The notes under the pieces were generated by a model. That model was not told the origin of the DNA, made no database searches, and saw nothing but the letters and a program-made list of their open reading frames with translations. The position numbers were made by a program, and so were the translations under genes. This document shows positions 13,164-16,032 of a stretch of DNA of 16,032 nucleotides, piece by piece; the first letter of the stretch is position 1, and each line of letters opens with the position of its first letter. This DNA comes from RUG191 sp045642225 (GTDB lineage Bacteria; Bacillota; Clostridia; Lachnospirales; Lachnospiraceae), in contig JAZUIN010000037.1 of NCBI GenBank assembly GCA_045642225.1, forward strand, positions 1 through 16,032, in the 5' to 3' direction.

Positions 13164-13889
13164 ATGCCCAAAGGTGAAATTGAAAAAATCTATGTTAACA
13201 AAGAATGTTTTATAGCTGTATTAAATGCCAAAGGATATAGTATCCGCAAATTTAGTGCGGAACATGATGAGATATGTAGTGATAGAACTATACGTAGAGC
13301 TCTAAATGCAAATAAGATGCAATTCCATTATATTGATGAGATTGCACAGCTTATAAATGTTGATCCTAGATTTTTAACAGGAGAAATAATGCACATAGAC
13401 CCAAAACTTTCGCGCATCAAAAATATACCTATGAATTATTACATTTCTCAAATTGATAGGTATCCTTACTCAAGAAAGGATTTAGATGACTTACAGCAAA
13501 CCGCAATAAAAGATCACCTCACAAATTTGCTATCACTTTTTGATTTTTCATACAAGCAATTCGAAGAATTACGTTTTGATACTCAATATAATTTTCAACA
13601 TGAACTATTTGATGCTATGATTCCAGTTCTTTCAAAATATTTCAAAGAAGATGGATATGGAAATAAAGAATGTCCAGCTCTTGTTACACTCGTATTAAGT
13701 TTAGAAAGCTACTATGAAAATGAATGTGAACTCATATATGCGGATACAACATTAAGAAATAAATTCACGGAAACACCGCCTGAAGGTTACACTACTTCAG
13801 ATATTCAGTCTATGTCTCGTGAATCTCTGCGTGATTTGGATATGGCACTACAATGGAAAGATTATGAACCTTCTCCTGAAGAAATATAA
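13164..13889 (+). CDS. XRE-like HTH transcriptional regulator, 241 aa
   Basis: The only plus-strand gene. The ATG at 13164 has AGGAG seven bases upstream and is preferred over a TTG two codons earlier. An N-terminal Cro/C1-like HTH covers about residues 10-65: FIAVLNAKGYSIRKFSAEH, SDRTIRRALNANKMQFHYI and DEIAQLINVDPRFLTGE. About 170 residues follow that are helical and acidic and match no domain I know. The divergent position, shared promoter and operator-like repeats suggest it controls itself and the PIN-like operon. The C-terminal part could sense a ligand or bind a partner. A convergent terminator follows. Confidence 0.8.
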   Translation: MPKGEIEKIYVNKECFIAVLNAKGYSIRKFSAEHDEICSDRTIRRALNANKMQFHYIDEIAQLINVDPRFLTGEIMHIDPKLSRIKNIPMNYYISQIDRYPYSRKDLDDLQQTAIKDHLTNLLSLFDFSYKQFEELRFDTQYNFQHELFDAMIPVLSKYFKEDGYGNKECPALVTLVLSLESYYENECELIYADTTLRNKFTETPPEGYTTSDIQSMSRESLRDLDMALQWKDYEPSPEEI

Positions 13890-13939
13890 TGGAAAAAACA
13901 AATGCAAAAACGATATAGTATACCTAAATAACAACTCAA

Positions 13940-13965
13940 AAGGACTGGTTTACTGACCAGTCCTT
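13940..13965. terminator. Convergent intrinsic terminator
   Basis: A 10-bp perfect stem AAGGACTGGT (13940-13949) and ACCAGTCCTT (13956-13965) with a 6-base loop. It lies between the ends of the plus-strand regulator and the minus-strand ATPase. The plus side is followed by ATTTATT and the minus side by TTGAG, so it may serve both, more clearly the plus transcript. Confidence 0.7.
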
Positions 13966-14011
13966 ATTTATTCCGATTCTATCATATTTTCTGTATAAAT
14001 CGCCAAGCTTA

Positions 14012-15874
14012 TTATCTAGTCGTTACACTTACTTTTTTCCCTGAAAAAGCAATTCCAAATTTCAGTATATCAGTAATTCCATCCTCTTTCATTTCAGAAT
14101 CATATCGTAGCTTATCTATCTGTTCCAATGCCTCATTTGCCCATTTATCAAGCTCGCTCTCACTTAATTTTGCTTTCCATTTTAATTCCAAGATAATTCC
14201 AGGATATCTTTTCTCTCTTGGAATTAAGCAAACATCAAATCTACCGTCTCCTGATTCTCGATTCGATTTAATCTTGTACTGATTATCCATCAATGCTATT
14301 AAACCAAGCATTAATCCATGATAAAATCCTTCCGCTCCTCCATCAAAGAAACTGATTGATTTATCCATATATTCTCCAATAGCACTCTGCAACTTCTTGT
14401 AGTCATTTGCATAAAGACTTTCCGCAATCTTATTAGCCGTAGTCCTTGTAATTGCCCCAGTTTGCAAGAAATGTGATAAAATTTCACTCTTATATACAGC
14501 CGCAATTTCTCTGTTTGGTATTGATACTTCACACAGATATGAGCCATCTGCTTGCAACTCTTTCTTTGGAGTTTTCAAATATCCTGCAACTAGTAACAAG
14601 CTATAAATATTAGCTGGATCTTCTGCTAAAGAGCGATACACTACATTTTGATCAATCCTTGCGATTACTTGCTCTCCAAGTAAAAGAGCATGTAGTCTTT
14701 CTGTTATGTCATCTGTTGCTACTCTCATAACATCTTCCAAAATCTCATTCTTACCGGTGTTTACCCAGTATGCCTGAGGTATGCAACCTCTCGAAATATA
14801 ATTGATTACCGACCAAGGATTATATATTTCTTCATTTCCAAATAAGTATCCATCGTACCAGTCTTTAAGCTCTTCTTCTTTCTCCGATACACCATAATAA
14901 CTTAGCATTGTCTTCACTTCATCACTTGTGAAACCAAAGAAGCTATCAAATTCCTCGTCCATTACAGAATTTACTGTAAGGTTATTAAGCCCACTAAAGA
15001 TACTCTCTTGAGCAATACGCAAAATACCCGTAAGAAAACCATAAGATAAATTCTTATTATCCTTAAATGCTCCAGAAAAGAAGTTTCTCATGAATCCAAT
15101 AATATTATCATAGAAATTCTTTGAATACCCTTCCTGAATAGGAGTATCGTATTCATCAATTATGATTACCGGAGCTTTCTCATAATGAGTAGCAAGCATT
15201 TTAGATAGTCGCTCAAGCGAAGATGAAAGCTCTACCTCATTTGCCTTAGAATTCAGGATTGTTTTGAAATATTCTTTTTCATACTCTGAAAGCTTGTCGC
15301 TATTCATTAACTCTTGATGTCTTCCGTATTCTTCTTGAAGTAGTCCGTTTATTTTACTGATTGTATCGTTCCAATTATCAAACTTCACATCTTTGAAAGT
15401 AAGGAAAATAACAGGATATTTTCCCTGATGGGAACGATATTCTTCACCACACTTCCAAATTGCTTTATCTACAAAATACTTACTTGTATCCTCGTCAGAT
15501 ATTTCAAAGAACACTCTAAGCATATCCATGTTCAAAGTCTTTCCGAATCTTCTTGGCCTAGTAAACAGAGATACTAATGGTTTCTGATCTAGGAACTCTT
15601 TAATCAATAATGTCTTATCGACATAGTAGTATTCTGATTGAGCACGTACGTAATCGGAGATACCAATTGGCAGCGACTTTACTTCTGTTGATATGCTTTT
15701 CTTTATATATTTTCCTGTTGAGATTCTACCATCTGCAGGTTTTTCTGCATCATCCGGAATTTGCCAACTTTTCCCAACCTTTATTGCGCCAGGTATTTTT
15801 CCGGAATTGCAAAATGCTGTAACTGTTCTTTCAGCAACATCCCACTTTTTTGCAATTTCCTTACTAGATTTCAT
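14012..15874 (-). CDS. HTH + AAA-ATPase + PD-(D/E)XK nuclease-fold protein, 620 aa
   Basis: Three parts are visible. Residues 1-45 form an HTH_17/MerR-like module (SSKEIAKKWDVAERTVTAFC, ending GKSWQIPDD). Residues about 67-350 are an AAA-ATPase-like domain (PF09820 type) with P-loop RPRRFGKT (106-113) and Walker B VIIIDEYDTP (236-245). The C-terminus is a PD-(D/E)XK domain (PF08011 type) with RFD (D547) and LELK (E563, K565), so the catalytic set is complete. This family is abundant in gut Clostridia and Bacteroidetes, often in many copies per genome; its function is not established. AGGAG lies nine bases before the ATG and a consensus promoter is just upstream. The N-terminal HTH is less common than the ATPase-nuclease core and suggests DNA-directed action. 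Confidence 0.9.
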   Translation of the reverse strand: MKSSKEIAKKWDVAERTVTAFCNSGKIPGAIKVGKSWQIPDDAEKPADGRISTGKYIKKSISTEVKSLPIGISDYVRAQSEYYYVDKTLLIKEFLDQKPLVSLFTRPRRFGKTLNMDMLRVFFEISDEDTSKYFVDKAIWKCGEEYRSHQGKYPVIFLTFKDVKFDNWNDTISKINGLLQEEYGRHQELMNSDKLSEYEKEYFKTILNSKANEVELSSSLERLSKMLATHYEKAPVIIIDEYDTPIQEGYSKNFYDNIIGFMRNFFSGAFKDNKNLSYGFLTGILRIAQESIFSGLNNLTVNSVMDEEFDSFFGFTSDEVKTMLSYYGVSEKEEELKDWYDGYLFGNEEIYNPWSVINYISRGCIPQAYWVNTGKNEILEDVMRVATDDITERLHALLLGEQVIARIDQNVVYRSLAEDPANIYSLLLVAGYLKTPKKELQADGSYLCEVSIPNREIAAVYKSEILSHFLQTGAITRTTANKIAESLYANDYKKLQSAIGEYMDKSISFFDGGAEGFYHGLMLGLIALMDNQYKIKSNRESGDGRFDVCLIPREKRYPGIILELKWKAKLSESELDKWANEALEQIDKLRYDSEMKEDGITDILKFGIAFSGKKVSVTTR

Positions 15875-15913
15875 TATAATTATCTCCTATTACATAAATT
15901 CTTCTTGCGGATA

Positions 15914-15942
15914 ATTATATTCTTTTTACAGCAAGAAATCAA
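15914..15942 (-). promoter_or_regulatory. Consensus promoter of the AAA-ATPase gene
   Basis: Minus strand: -35 TTGATT (15937-15942), 17 bp, -10 TATAAT (15914-15919), about 40 bases before the ATG at 15874. No other gene was found from 15943 to the right edge. Confidence 0.7.
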
Positions 15943-16032
15943 TTTATGCTGATTGCTTGCCGAATTCTTTTGCTTTATTCCGCACAATACGCACAAATAT
16001 ATTTCTTGGACAATATTTTTCGCATATTTGTC

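Overview
The window is low-GC DNA. Its ribosome binding sites (AAGGAGG type), codon use and gene families point to an anaerobic Firmicute, most likely a Lachnospiraceae-type gut or rumen clostridium; this is inferred from sequence character, not from a marker gene. No rRNA, tRNA or core housekeeping gene was seen. The content is accessory: a broken integrative-element module, small regulators, phosphoesterases, membrane proteins, a truncated helicase and an ATPase/nuclease-fold protein. Almost every gene is on the minus strand, so transcription runs from high to low coordinates.

Region 1 (1-4972): a dense minus-strand array of small genes. In transcription order it holds a HAD phosphatase, a short ORF, an unknown 190-residue protein, a frame-broken short gene, three tandem Cro/C1-type regulators (the third frame-broken), a PPP-type phosphatase, a gene fragment, a second metallophosphoesterase and a last broken gene. 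Blocks of this array begin or end at five copies of one imperfect palindrome, TTCAAC-N5-GTTAAA on the minus strand. The palindrome runs straight into a -35-like ATGACA. In two copies TATAAT follows at exactly 17 bp, and in two more a weaker -10 follows at 17-18 bp. The simplest reading is a small regulon with a shared operator; a recombination-site reading is kept as an alternative.

Region 2 (4973-8323): a transposon/ICE-type integrase and excisionase, each disrupted by a one-base indel, a strong terminator after the integrase, a coiled-coil protein and a small acidic protein. Region 3 (8324-9234) has no confident gene. It holds six degenerate 20-21 bp repeats spaced 63-87 bp apart, a 29-bp palindrome, a terminator and a more GC-rich patch with a duplicated 22-bp motif.

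Region 4 (9235-11483): an operon-like set with a good promoter. It comprises a 15-codon stub of an HTH gene fused at shared sequence to the C-terminal end of a DUF2075-type helicase, then a multi-pass membrane protein and a 310-residue cytosolic protein. Region 5 (11655-13889): a three-gene operon (membrane-anchored PIN-like protein with an in-frame TAG near its start, a 60-residue membrane peptide, a 136-residue protein). It diverges from an HTH regulator across a symmetric promoter whose two -10 elements overlap in one palindrome, with repeated ATAATGACCGC motifs. Region 6 (14012-15942): a 620-residue HTH + AAA-ATPase + PD-(D/E)XK protein with its own consensus promoter.

The strongest candidates for new biology are the shared-palindrome promoter set in region 1, the divergently regulated membrane PIN operon, the membrane/cytosolic gene pair beside the helicase remnant, and the repeat array in region 3. 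An important caution is the cluster of one-base frame disruptions between 187 and 7008, several in A-tracts, which could be either gene decay or sequencing error.
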